This document shows, one piece after another, positions 20,498-30,400 of a stretch of DNA of 64,000 bases (within the stretch, counting starts at the first letter, position 1; each line of letters opens with the position of its first letter). The notes under the pieces were generated by a model. The model saw only the letters and a program-made list of their open reading frames with translations. It made no database searches and had not been told where the DNA came from. Source of the DNA: Psychrobacter immobilis (GTDB lineage: Bacteria > Pseudomonadota > Gammaproteobacteria > Pseudomonadales > Moraxellaceae); the NCBI GenBank assembly GCA_904846265.1, contig CAJHAA010000011.1, positions 1 to 64,000 on the forward strand, given 5' to 3'. The translations under genes were made by a program, and so were the position numbers.

Positions 20498-21601
20498 CTA
20501 TTCAAAGAACTGTCGAATACCAGCAACACTGATACCACCGTGCTCTAATACTTGATGAATCATCACAGGTGATAAACCACCCAAACCGATAATCGGCATG
20601 TCAGCCAATTGCGCCAATGCTGACCATGATTCCCAACCAAGTGGCACAGTATCAGGATGTGTATGGGTGACTAGTACAGGAGACAAAAAGGCGCCAATGA
20701 CGGGCGGTAATTGCTGTTGTAACCGAGCATGAGCCAGTTTATTGGCAGCATCAATACTGGCGGCATCATGACAACTGACTATTAACGGATAATTTTTAGA
20801 CAGCACTCTATCTTGTGTATCCTCCGACCATTGCAACAATGCGGTATGAGACAGCTGATTGGCAACGATTGAATTGGCAGTGGTTGTATCTTTCATTGCT
20901 AGCGGCGCTTCAGTGGTTAGGGTCTGTCCATTGACATCACAAGGAACAATCGCCTTAATATCTGGACGCATATGCATCAACTGCGCTGCTATACTTTCTG
21001 AGCCAGCTGCCTTTATTCGAATATATACCCAAGCATTGGCTGTTAGCTTGTTTTGATGAAAAGTCAGCCATGCGGCCACTGGATCAGGTGAGGCATCAAA
21101 ATGCGTCAATGGATAGGTAATTGCTATCGTTGTTGGCACACTCAACCATTCGAGAATCGTCTGGTTAGCAGCGGGTAAATGATATTTTCCTGCTAATAAA
21201 TCTGCCTTATCTACCCACGTTAGCGCCTGACCTTCTAGCCCATATTGGCGATGCTTATGCTGCTCATACTGCTGCGCGGTCAGCTCAACCTTATAAATCT
21301 GTAAACTGACCTGCTTATCACCATAATCATGATGCAGACGTCCAAGCTTGACCATCGTATTGTCACAAATTTCAATGCCTGTCTCTTCAGCGACTTCCCG
21401 AATCAATGCCTGCTCGGCATTTTCATTGGTTTCTATTTTGCCACCTACAAATTCATAGCGGTTGCCTTGATGCTGGGCGGCGTTTCTAAATCCAAGTAAA
21501 TATTGGGCTTTATGATGAATGACCGCAACTGCCACGTTTACGATAAGTACTTTTTCACTGTTATATGAGCTATCAATGTGGTTATCTGCTTCATTTGGCA
21601 T
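20498..21601 (-). CDS. Nudix hydrolase fused to ThiE-like domain
   Basis: The N-terminal half (about 17-140) is a MutT-type Nudix hydrolase with a complete box at 54-76: G-x5-E-x7-REVAEETGI. Such enzymes clean 8-oxo-dGTP from the nucleotide pool. The C-terminal half (about 165-367) resembles thiamine phosphate synthase: SCHDAAS, SPVLVTHTHPD and PIIGLGGLSP, typical of the TIM barrel phosphate loop. This fusion is known in Pseudomonas and Acinetobacter, where the second domain is unlikely to be the main ThiE. ATG 21601 has a strong AAAGGAG. It is flanked by the hemP region and the lipocalin region. Confidence 0.88.
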   Translation of the reverse strand: MPNEADNHIDSSYNSEKVLIVNVAVAVIHHKAQYLLGFRNAAQHQGNRYEFVGGKIETNENAEQALIREVAEETGIEICDNTMVKLGRLHHDYGDKQVSLQIYKVELTAQQYEQHKHRQYGLEGQALTWVDKADLLAGKYHLPAANQTILEWLSVPTTIAITYPLTHFDASPDPVAAWLTFHQNKLTANAWVYIRIKAAGSESIAAQLMHMRPDIKAIVPCDVNGQTLTTEAPLAMKDTTTANSIVANQLSHTALLQWSEDTQDRVLSKNYPLIVSCHDAASIDAANKLAHARLQQQLPPVIGAFLSPVLVTHTHPDTVPLGWESWSALAQLADMPIIGLGGLSPVMIHQVLEHGGISVAGIRQFFE

Positions 21602-21793
21602 CGGCGTCTCCTTTATTACTGTTTTTTTAAAGTGCGATTTGATTGGTTTATACTTTCAAAAAACCAAGTCGATCTAAAATCAACCTATTGATTCATAATA
21701 ACAATCAGCTAATTTTTATTTAGTTAAATTTCATTTACAACAATTACTTTAGATAAGTTTACACAATGACTGCATTTTATTTTATCAATTACC

Positions 21794-21822
21794 TTGCAAA
21801 ATCCTTCAATGTAAATGATAAT
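21794..21822 (+). promoter_or_regulatory. hemP promoter
   Basis: TTGCAA (21794-21799), a 17-bp spacer and GATAAT (21817-21822) make a good sigma-70 pair 70 bp upstream of hemP. The -10 hexamer lies inside the Fur box. Confidence 0.7.
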
Positions 21823-21829
21823 TATTATC
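21811..21829 (+). promoter_or_regulatory. Fur box controlling hemP
   Basis: GTAAATGATAATTATTATC matches the 19-bp Fur consensus GATAATGATAATCATTATC at 16 of 19 positions. It overlaps the -10 element of the hemP promoter, so iron-loaded Fur should block transcription. Confidence 0.85.
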
Positions 21830-21891
21830 GTTAAAGATAGTTACTGTATCGCCATTACTATTCAGCCATTTTTTATCAAAAGGAATTTACT

Positions 21892-22056
21892 ATGAGCATG
21901 GTTATCTCTCGTTACTTGAATTGCCGTGAAAACCGTTTACCAACTTTGCAATCACAACACTTATTTGCACTCACTAAAGAAGTGCGTATCGAGCATGAGG
22001 GTGAAGAGTATCGATTACGTTTAACACGTAATAATCGCTTAATCCTGACTAAATAG
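21892..22056 (+). CDS. hemP: hemin uptake protein HemP
   Basis: A 54-residue protein ending in YRLRLTRNNRLILTK, the conserved HemP/HmuP family motif. HmuP is a co-activator of heme-uptake genes in Bradyrhizobium and related species. The start MSMVISRYLNCRENRLPT is preceded by AAAAGGAATTTACT, a good ribosome site. A Fur box overlaps its promoter, so it should be iron-repressed. No TonB receptor or heme transporter follows; instead a MITE begins 24 bp after the stop, then a terminator and convergent tamB. It is therefore an orphan relative to the usual hemP-receptor arrangement. Confidence 0.88.
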   Translation: MSMVISRYLNCRENRLPTLQSQHLFALTKEVRIEHEGEEYRLRLTRNNRLILTK

Positions 22057-22080
22057 ATTAATATCATTCATCATCAATAT

Positions 22081-22254
22081 TAGGGCGTGTCCTCATTTTA
22101 AAAATGGTGATAAAAATGAGATAAATTGCAATCAAACAAGGAAAATAGCGCCGATAATATCGAGATATTAGTCAGCTATTTGACGCCGTTTGGCAAGATT
22201 TAGCCATTTCTAACCCATTTAGACAACTATCGATTGAATTGAGGACACGTCCTA
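22081..22254. mobile_element. 174-bp MITE, copy 2
   Basis: Inverted repeats are TAGGGCGTGTCCTCA at the left, and TAGGACGTGTCCTCA read inward from the right; only one base differs, so this copy looks younger or better preserved than copy 1. TA flanks both ends. It lies between the hemP stop and the hemP/tamB terminator. The internal sequence is non-coding and AT-rich. Its outer bases GGGCGTGT match the end of the IS at the left window edge. Confidence 0.85.
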
Positions 22255-22264
22255 ACCTACCTAT

Positions 22265-22296
22265 AAAAAAACGCCTTTTAATGAAGGCGTTTTTTA
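22265..22296. terminator. bidirectional terminator between hemP and tamB
   Basis: AACGCCTT-ttaatg-AAGGCGTT has A runs on the left and T runs on the right, so it works in both directions. It ends hemP (plus strand) and tamB (minus strand), whose stop codon is 20 bp away. Confidence 0.92.
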
Positions 22297-22315
22297 TTGG
22301 ATAAAACGATGCGAT

Positions 22316-25300
22316 TTAGAACTGCCAGCTGTAAACCACATCCACCGCGTTTTCTGCCGCTGAGGTTGCCTCTACATAAATACGTCGAGTTAACTGATAA
22401 CGAATGGATAAGCTATTTTGAGCATTAAACACCCCTACTCCGTAGCGTATATACAAGTCAGGCGTTACGTAACCGGTGACATTGACGTTGGTATCTTCAC
22501 TACTGCCTGAGGCATCAACGGTCAAACTCTGAAAACCAAAAATCTGACCGATTTGATTGGTTAGATTGCGCGTGCCACTCAGTCCAAAGCTTAAGCCCGC
22601 GGCGGCTAGGTTATTCGTCACTTGCGATTTAAAGCCTTGCTCACTGATTTGGGTGGCGCCCTTGTTATTAATTCGACCTGTCACCAAAGCATTCATCGCC
22701 TGCTGCTGGGTCAAACCTGCATTATTAAAGACAATAATATTAGGACTTTCTGTATTGCCTTTGACACGCACACCTACCGTTTTGCCACTGATCGTTTTAA
22801 CCGCCTCAATACTGAGGTTAGGTTTCATCACATCACCGTTGAAGCGCACTTGTCCGTAGTTAAGCTCTAGGTTCTGACCAAAAGCGTTGATATTGGTACG
22901 ACGTGATACTTGCACCACCCCTTTTGCACGCATGACACCCGTGCCATTTTGAGTGATATTAATCGCACCAGCTAAAGGAATAACGGCACCAAAACCACGG
23001 AAGTTGATATCATCACCCAAGTCGACACCGATATCTGCATTGATTGACCAAGGTTTCGATATTGCCAACACCTCGTCAATATTGCCAATGAGACGACGAT
23101 CAAGAACCACTGCATCCTCGGTTTGAGTAATGATATCTTCGCTGGCTTCTGGCGGACGAATGGTCGCTGACGGTACGCTGACCGCCCCTTTAATATCGAC
23201 ATAACGATCGCCTGGACGCACGATGATATCAATATCAGGATTGATTTCTGCCACTAACAATGGTGGCTGAGTAATCACCAAACGCTCGCCGCTGACGCTA
23301 AGCTTGGCTTGGAGTTTTTGTTGCCAATTAACGGTACCACTCAAAACCCCTTTACCCGTACCACTGCTAAAGGTTCCATCAATAGTCGCTTGCGTACCAC
23401 GAATTTTGGCGTCAGTATTTACATTGGTTAAATTAATGGGCAAATCAAGCATCGCAATACGGCCATTAGCAAGTTTCACATCGCCATAGAATTGCGGCTT
23501 ATCTAATGTACCGCCCAATCCTCCTGCCATCGTGACATTGCCCTCTAGCACTCGCATACCTGGGAAGAAAGGCTTGAATATCGCAAGGTTAAGCTCATTC
23601 AATACCAAAGCACCCGAAATTGGCTTAGGTGTCTTATAAGGATCAACGACCACTTCAGCATAACCACGCGCACCGCCGCCAGTATTGATATCGGTACGTA
23701 GTTTGATGCCTTCAGGGACGGACAGTGCAATCAATGAGACCCGCTTATAAGGCAGAGTGACGGGTAAACTATCACCATCTTGAATCAAGCCGATTTTACC
23801 GTTGTCTGAATACAGTGTGGTATTAATCGTCGGTGGACGACCACGTTGCCAGCCAACAATCGCCTTACCATTAATTTTGCCATGCCAGTCGATATCTTTG
23901 GGTAAAAAGACCGATAGTAATGACGTATCTAGATTTTGTAAGGCAATATTCACCTCACCTTTATCCGGTGATGCGATTAAATTCTCACGTAAGCACACCT
24001 TGCCCGTTTGATCGGTAGCTTGCCAGCAGTGCGCTGCCAACTGTACTTTTAAATCGTTATTATTGCCATTTTGATTGTTGGGTAAATTAACAATTAACTG
24101 CGCTGGCTGTAACTGATTTAAGGTCGCATATTTGGATTGAACACGGCCCTTACCGATGACGCCAGACCAGCTCAGTTTATCCCGATTGAAGCCGCCTTTA
24201 AGCCTTGCGCCAATCGTAAGCTGCTCATTGGCAACGTCAAGGTTGACCACATGCGCCTGCTCAGTACCATTAAAAGTCGCTTTAACGCTTTTAAAACTCT
24301 GTCCAGCTGCATCTAAGCCTTCAGCGGTGATAATAAGCTGACTTGGGCTGTTTGCCAAATTAACCAGCTTACCGCGCACGCGACCTTGGCGCAAAATAAA
24401 GCCCGGCAGTGCAATTCGCTCACCGACTAAATCGATATAAATGGTTGGCAGCGCTTGTCCTACTGGCTGTGATAAGGTCGCACCGCCAGTGACTTTGCCA
24501 GCCAATTTATCTGACAACTGATCCAGACTGGTGATGTTAATTTTGGTTTGTAATTGCTTAGCATTGCCATTAGCAGTGACATAATTATCACCCCAACGTA
24601 GCACTAAATTATCCGCGTTTAAGCTGTCTATCAAGGCATTTACTTGCTTATATTGCGCCTGTGCATCTTGCGTTTGTAGGCGCTTGAAATAGCTTGCCAA
24701 ATCTTTTGGCAGACGCATCTTCGCTGCTAAGCTACCCTTAGCACTAAGCGGTTGACCTTTTAACATACCTCTTAAATCAATTTTTTTGATATTAATGATT
24801 TGCTGCGAGTCACTCCAGCGCCCATCCGTATCGATAGTACCGGTGATAAGGCTTGGGGTATCTTTGAGGAAATAACCAATATTAAAACGATCCATCACTG
24901 CGTCAATATCCCACGCAATGCCTTGACGTACATCAACCGTCCCTTTGGCATCAATACTGCCTGCCGCGCCCACATGACGGAAACGCTTGATACGAATCAG
25001 CTGGTCATCGCCACTGGCATCAATGGTTAGCTTGCCCGCTGGCAGTTGCTCTGCATCTAGCACTCCGTCGAAATTCACCGCAAAACGTTGCAGTTTGCCT
25101 GCGGTATTTTTACTATTCTTAGGCGCAGTTTGCCACTCGCCACTGGTTTTTAGATCACCAGTGATAATCGCTGGATTATTGGGTAAAAAATAACCCAAAT
25201 TGAACTTGTCGAAGCGACCATCTATCGTCCAGCCGATATTTTTACGCAAATCGATGACGCCCTTGGCATTCACTGCGCCCGCTTCACCATTGTAATTGAG

Positions 25301-27310
25301 CTTACGAATACTAATAAACTTTGGCGTGCCAGCCGCATCAATAGATAGGCGTCCTTTTGGTACATCTGCAGTATCGACTTGCCCATTGAAGCGCGCATCG
25401 AACATAGACAGCTCGCCACCAACGATATCGATTTTGGCATCACCCGCACCCGTTATGCCAATAGCACGGCCATCTTGAGTCGCATCAAGTTGCGCCTGCA
25501 AGTCGGTCTTGTTTAAGGTGATAATATGACGCTGACCACTAACGCCACCTTTAGTAATAGCCAATAAACGACCACGCGCGCTGACACTACCGGTTAGGCG
25601 CTCAAGCGGCAAATCACTGCGATACTGTTTGGGTAATAATCCATTGGTACGCGCATCTATCTGCCATGTGAGCGGACGCTTTTTATTTGCCAATTGAATC
25701 TGCCCAGTACCTGATAATTCGCCCACAACCCCTTTATAATTCAGGCGATTGATGTCGATGACATCCCCAGCTTTGCGCACGCGCACATCATAGTTGCCTT
25801 TAGGAGCGGCATTCAATTCATTAATGACCGCATTGGCATCTACTGATAACCGTGAGCCACGAATGATGACATCCGCCTGTCCACGCGGACTATCAATATT
25901 ACCGATATTAGGCACATCGCGGCGGATTAGGTTTTGCCATTTGGCATCGATATACCAAGGCGCTACCTGTGTCGATTTCGCTGACGTTTTGCCTTGGACG
26001 ATATTAGCATTCACATGCTCGCCATCACGTTGACGCAAATCTGCATCAAGCTCTATGTTACCAGCACTGTTTTGCTGCTGATAATGTAATGACAGTCGAC
26101 CATTCAGCTTTTGCGGTGCATATGCTTTGAAATCAGCATAGTCATCAGGAATAACACGGCGAATATCAAAATTGCTCCCTGTCGCTCGCACTTTTGCATC
26201 AAAGCTGTCTTGCCAATCTAAAATACCTTGCAGAATTAAATTTCCAGCTGGCACCTGAGCATCTAATCGATCAATACGTAACTGACTGTTTGCAATGACG
26301 GCGCGACCTTGATAGTGACCAGACGGAATGTCTTTAGCCGTCAGCTCAGTATTGATACGCAGACGTATTTCAGAGATAACCCCTGTCGCGGTAGCAGTAC
26401 CACTTTTTAAACGAATTTTTTGGCTTTCAGCATAAGGGATCAAAATATCATCCCATTGCAATTTTGCCTGGAACGGCGAATCCTGATCTAATCCTTGTAC
26501 AACAAAATCACCGCTCACATCGCTGTCATTGTAGCGACTACGAACCTTACCAACCGTACGTTTTAGCGTCCCTGTTGCCGTGATATTCAATGGGTCAACA
26601 TAGGCTTTTTCTAGCGCACTGACTTCTGCGATCGCGCTTAAATCTAGCGGATAGTCGCCTTGTAAATCAATTTCACCTTGTAAGGCACTGATTTTGACGA
26701 TATCAGCATATTGTAAATCGCCGCGACCAACCGTTACCATGCTACCGACCCATGTCAAATCACGGGCAACAATATCCTGCACAACGATAGGCTCTTTGGT
26801 CACTTGTTTATAAGTAATATTTTTTATTTTAGCGTGATCAAAGCGTAAGTTCACTGGTAGCTGTAATGTTTTATAATCGAACGGCTCACCCGTTGGTGGC
26901 TTGTTATTGATAATCTCAATGGTTTGTATGTCTGCATCACGCAGATGCACTTCTTTGGCAAATATGGCACGCCAGCCTATCTTGACGTAAGCTTTATCAA
27001 CCAATACTTCAAGGTCTTCAGTCGCCTTGATATCAATATCAGTGACCCAGATACCATCACGTAAATTACCGCGACCATATTTAAAATCAATGCCCGTCTC
27101 AGCACTGACTTTCTCTAATATAAACTTCGTACCCGACTCTGTGCCCATTGCGTAAAAAAACACAGCAAACATGATGGCCAGCACAATTAAAATAAGCACC
27201 AGTAATTTGAGTAAAAATGACAGCGGATACCAACGTCTGACGGCACGAGCGTCGCGCTGTGCTGGATCTTCATCTGGGGCGTTATTAGGCGGGGTATTTT
27301 TTGTCAGCAT
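22316..27310 (-). CDS. tamB: translocation and assembly module protein TamB
   Basis: TamB is an AsmA-like inner-membrane-anchored protein spanning the periplasm as a long beta groove. With TamA it helps outer-membrane protein insertion, and the family is implicated in phospholipid transport. One N-terminal transmembrane helix lies at about 30-58. Repetitive beta-rich repeats follow (NYKGVVGELSGTGQI, NYNGEAGAVNAKGVID, RHVGAAGSIDAKGTVD). The C-terminal DUF490 domain ends in YVEATSAAENAVDVVYSWQF. The longest frame starts with TTG 27319; ATG 27310 is preferred, giving 1664 residues (E. coli 1259). tamA lies 157 bp upstream on the same strand. Confidence 0.94.
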   Translation of the reverse strand: MLTKNTPPNNAPDEDPAQRDARAVRRWYPLSFLLKLLVLILIVLAIMFAVFFYAMGTESGTKFILEKVSAETGIDFKYGRGNLRDGIWVTDIDIKATEDLEVLVDKAYVKIGWRAIFAKEVHLRDADIQTIEIINNKPPTGEPFDYKTLQLPVNLRFDHAKIKNITYKQVTKEPIVVQDIVARDLTWVGSMVTVGRGDLQYADIVKISALQGEIDLQGDYPLDLSAIAEVSALEKAYVDPLNITATGTLKRTVGKVRSRYNDSDVSGDFVVQGLDQDSPFQAKLQWDDILIPYAESQKIRLKSGTATATGVISEIRLRINTELTAKDIPSGHYQGRAVIANSQLRIDRLDAQVPAGNLILQGILDWQDSFDAKVRATGSNFDIRRVIPDDYADFKAYAPQKLNGRLSLHYQQQNSAGNIELDADLRQRDGEHVNANIVQGKTSAKSTQVAPWYIDAKWQNLIRRDVPNIGNIDSPRGQADVIIRGSRLSVDANAVINELNAAPKGNYDVRVRKAGDVIDINRLNYKGVVGELSGTGQIQLANKKRPLTWQIDARTNGLLPKQYRSDLPLERLTGSVSARGRLLAITKGGVSGQRHIITLNKTDLQAQLDATQDGRAIGITGAGDAKIDIVGGELSMFDARFNGQVDTADVPKGRLSIDAAGTPKFISIRKLNYNGEAGAVNAKGVIDLRKNIGWTIDGRFDKFNLGYFLPNNPAIITGDLKTSGEWQTAPKNSKNTAGKLQRFAVNFDGVLDAEQLPAGKLTIDASGDDQLIRIKRFRHVGAAGSIDAKGTVDVRQGIAWDIDAVMDRFNIGYFLKDTPSLITGTIDTDGRWSDSQQIINIKKIDLRGMLKGQPLSAKGSLAAKMRLPKDLASYFKRLQTQDAQAQYKQVNALIDSLNADNLVLRWGDNYVTANGNAKQLQTKINITSLDQLSDKLAGKVTGGATLSQPVGQALPTIYIDLVGERIALPGFILRQGRVRGKLVNLANSPSQLIITAEGLDAAGQSFKSVKATFNGTEQAHVVNLDVANEQLTIGARLKGGFNRDKLSWSGVIGKGRVQSKYATLNQLQPAQLIVNLPNNQNGNNNDLKVQLAAHCWQATDQTGKVCLRENLIASPDKGEVNIALQNLDTSLLSVFLPKDIDWHGKINGKAIVGWQRGRPPTINTTLYSDNGKIGLIQDGDSLPVTLPYKRVSLIALSVPEGIKLRTDINTGGGARGYAEVVVDPYKTPKPISGALVLNELNLAIFKPFFPGMRVLEGNVTMAGGLGGTLDKPQFYGDVKLANGRIAMLDLPINLTNVNTDAKIRGTQATIDGTFSSGTGKGVLSGTVNWQQKLQAKLSVSGERLVITQPPLLVAEINPDIDIIVRPGDRYVDIKGAVSVPSATIRPPEASEDIITQTEDAVVLDRRLIGNIDEVLAISKPWSINADIGVDLGDDINFRGFGAVIPLAGAINITQNGTGVMRAKGVVQVSRRTNINAFGQNLELNYGQVRFNGDVMKPNLSIEAVKTISGKTVGVRVKGNTESPNIIVFNNAGLTQQQAMNALVTGRINNKGATQISEQGFKSQVTNNLAAAGLSFGLSGTRNLTNQIGQIFGFQSLTVDASGSSEDTNVNVTGYVTPDLYIRYGVGVFNAQNSLSIRYQLTRRIYVEATSAAENAVDVVYSWQF

Positions 27311-27475
27311 GACACTCAACTACGTTAAAGAATGGTCACCGGCAATCGGCACGATAAATAAGAAATACAACGGATATTGCTAATAGCGCGTATTGAACCT
27401 GTCTCAATTTCACTAACAGAGACGACTTAATAATGCTCAATACGCGCTAAATGATGTCACTACTGGATTACATGG

Positions 27476-30400
27476 CTATAAAGGCGAGCCAATAAAGAAA
27501 TGCAGTCTAACGGGTATGCTTTCTTCTGTCACCCCAGCAGCCACATCAACTCGTACCACACCGACTGGCGATGCCCAGCGGATACCAACACCGACGCCGA
27601 CCTTTGTCTCAGTCTCGAAGTTTTTGTCGTAAGCATTACCTACATCAGTGAAGAATGCCCCGCGGAATCCTGGTTTAAATTCATAATTATACTCTGCACT
27701 ACCAACTGCGAGCACTTGCCCACCAGTCAAATAGCCCTTGTCGAGCGGTGACAAGCTCTCATAGTCATAGCCACGAATACTTTGGTCACCACCCGCAAAG
27801 AAGCGTAATTTATAAGGCACATCATAAAAATCATCTGCCCATATGTAGCCTGTATTCAAACTGCCCAGCACTTGATGCTTTTGCTCATCGCCAAAACTAT
27901 AAATGCCGCTGACACCCGCGCGAATGATTGCCATATTAGTATCGCTAAGGGCTTTATCAGCTCCTGCTTCAAGCGAGTAATACTGACGCATACCGCGAGT
28001 CGGATTGGTCACACTGTCTACATCGGTTTTGTTCATACCATAACCAAATAGCAGCGCTTGCTGCTTAGGCTTAGAGGAAGTAAAGCGAATAGGTAGATCG
28101 TCCAACTCTGTTTCATCGACCCCAGTCTCTAGCTCATCTAAACGGTAATTCACAGAGTAGCTGCGATTCCAGCCACTGTCACGGCGAATATTACGCGCCA
28201 ATGCCGCTTTTAGCGTCGTAGTAGAAAGGTCGAAGTTGCCTTCACCTTGGTCGATGACCTCTTCTTCATAGGTAAGACGCGCATCTAATTTATCGTTAAG
28301 TGGGTGCTTCCAAGGTCGACTGGCATAAACAGCGACGTTTTTAGTAATTCTGGAAACTTCGGTCTCTGCACCAGCTTGATAGCCTTTACGATTGAGCAAA
28401 TTATAGTCTATTTTTGCCGTCGCTCGCACGCCCGTATCTGTGCCGTAACCAAGACCTACTTGGGCATCGCGCGGCTTACTTGAAGAGACAAAAACATACA
28501 ACGGTACTTTTTTACTTTCTGCCACTTGTCGCGGCGTTTTTCGACCAGCCAGCGTTGGTGGTACAAAGTTTTCATCAGTGATTAAGCTTTCTTCATCAGG
28601 GAATATTTTTTGCGCAATATTACTGATGCCGTCGCTTATTTTACCCAAAAGATTGTCCGCCTCTTGGTCTTTTTCATCCAATACACGGTCATTTGGTAAG
28701 CGGCTCAAACGCTCTGCTTTTTGTTTGATAGCTTGTAGTTTATCAAGTGTTGCTGCATCAGCTTCAAAATCGATCGCCGCGATGTCGGCGGGATTGACTG
28801 TTTCACCGCTATTGGCAGTCGTATTACCCTCACTCTCTGTGTTATTTTCATCACCATCATCAGCGTTATTGTCTTGATTAACACGGCTACTATTAGAAGC
28901 AGCTGAACTTTCAGCACCATTATTGCCCGCAATGTCTGAGGCGCCATCACTATTAATATCGTCGTCGAGTGTGCCGCTATCATTGGTAGGTGTGTTATCA
29001 AAAGCCAAAGTACTGGCTTCACTGCGTTCATCTGGCGGCAATATCGACTCAACGTTGACTGTATTAAAATAACGAGTCGCTGATAAGTCATTGCTAAACT
29101 CGGTCACCGCTGGACGATAAAAAGGATCGCCGGGCTTAAAGTCGAACAACTGTTGTAATAGTGACAACTCAACAGGTAGCTTGTCAGGATCTTGGGTTAA
29201 GGTATTGGTTTCTTCATCGTATGTAAAAAACACAACGTCATCAAACTCATAACGATCCCCAGTGTTGTAGACCAGCGACACATCTGCAGTATTATCTGGC
29301 AAGATAATATCGACGGATTTGTTGAGCCAATATTGATCAAAATAGCCATAAGTATTACTCAGCGACTCAAGGGCCGCCTTGCTATCTTTATAAACACGGT
29401 GATTGAAGATATCGCCTACTTGTGGCGGCAAGTCTTTTTCAAGTGCTATATATTCTGGTTGTTCACTGCCTTCACCACGAATCTCAACAATACGGCTATC
29501 CACACGTACCGGCTCGCCCAGCTCTTCGATAATGACATCGATCGTGTCAGCATTGCGCTGACGTAGGCGTAACGTAATATCATAGTAACCCACTGCTTGA
29601 GCTGCCTCTAATGCTGTTTGGCGCAGGCGTGGCAATGCGGCCGTAAAGTCGGTAACTGACTGAACCGTCGTATCATCAAGGGCAGCCTTGATGTTTTTCA
29701 TGGGCTGAACGTCATTGTCCGCTTTGGTGAGCTTTGGCTTACCATCGACAGCACCTTCAGCGGTCGCCTGACGTAGATAAATTGTAGTATCTACATGTGG
29801 TAATGCCATCACACCTGCATTGAATAAACGGTTATAAAGGCGTTTCACGATATTGCCTTTATTACGCGCCATTGGCTTGGGCTTACTGGCTTGTTCGATA
29901 CTCTGGTTTATTCCCTGAGAGTCCGCTTGATAGTCTGGCAAGTAGTCATCAGGATTGATGATATCTGACGTTGTGCCATCTTCATTGGTCTCATCACTGG
30001 CATTGGCGACAATCTCATTATCGAAAGTACCGGTTCCATCCACGCGCCCACTACTGACAGAGTCGCTAACATCGATCGGACGCGAAATAATTTCAGCCGT
30101 CTGTGCACTTTCAGCGGCGCTCTCATTCCTACCTAATGTCTCAAGATTGTTAGGAGTTGGCAGATTGGTCGCATCCAAATCCACATCTAAACCAATAGGC
30201 GGGGTTGCATCATCTAATGTCGCTATTGGCGCGTCAAAATCGCGATCGTTATTGCTGATATTATTGTTATTGTTGTTAACGTTGGTACTATTAATGTCAG
30301 TACTGCTATTAACGTCCGTACTATTATTGATGTTGTCAATATCTTGGGCATTCTGCATGTCCATCGCAGCGAGCTCACGATCAATCTCCTCGGGCGTCAT

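Noticed and set aside
18691..22254. Idea that the two MITEs and the genes between them form a composite transposon
   Set aside because: No transposase lies inside, the copies have diverged by about 14%, and each has its own TA flanks; independent insertions are simpler.
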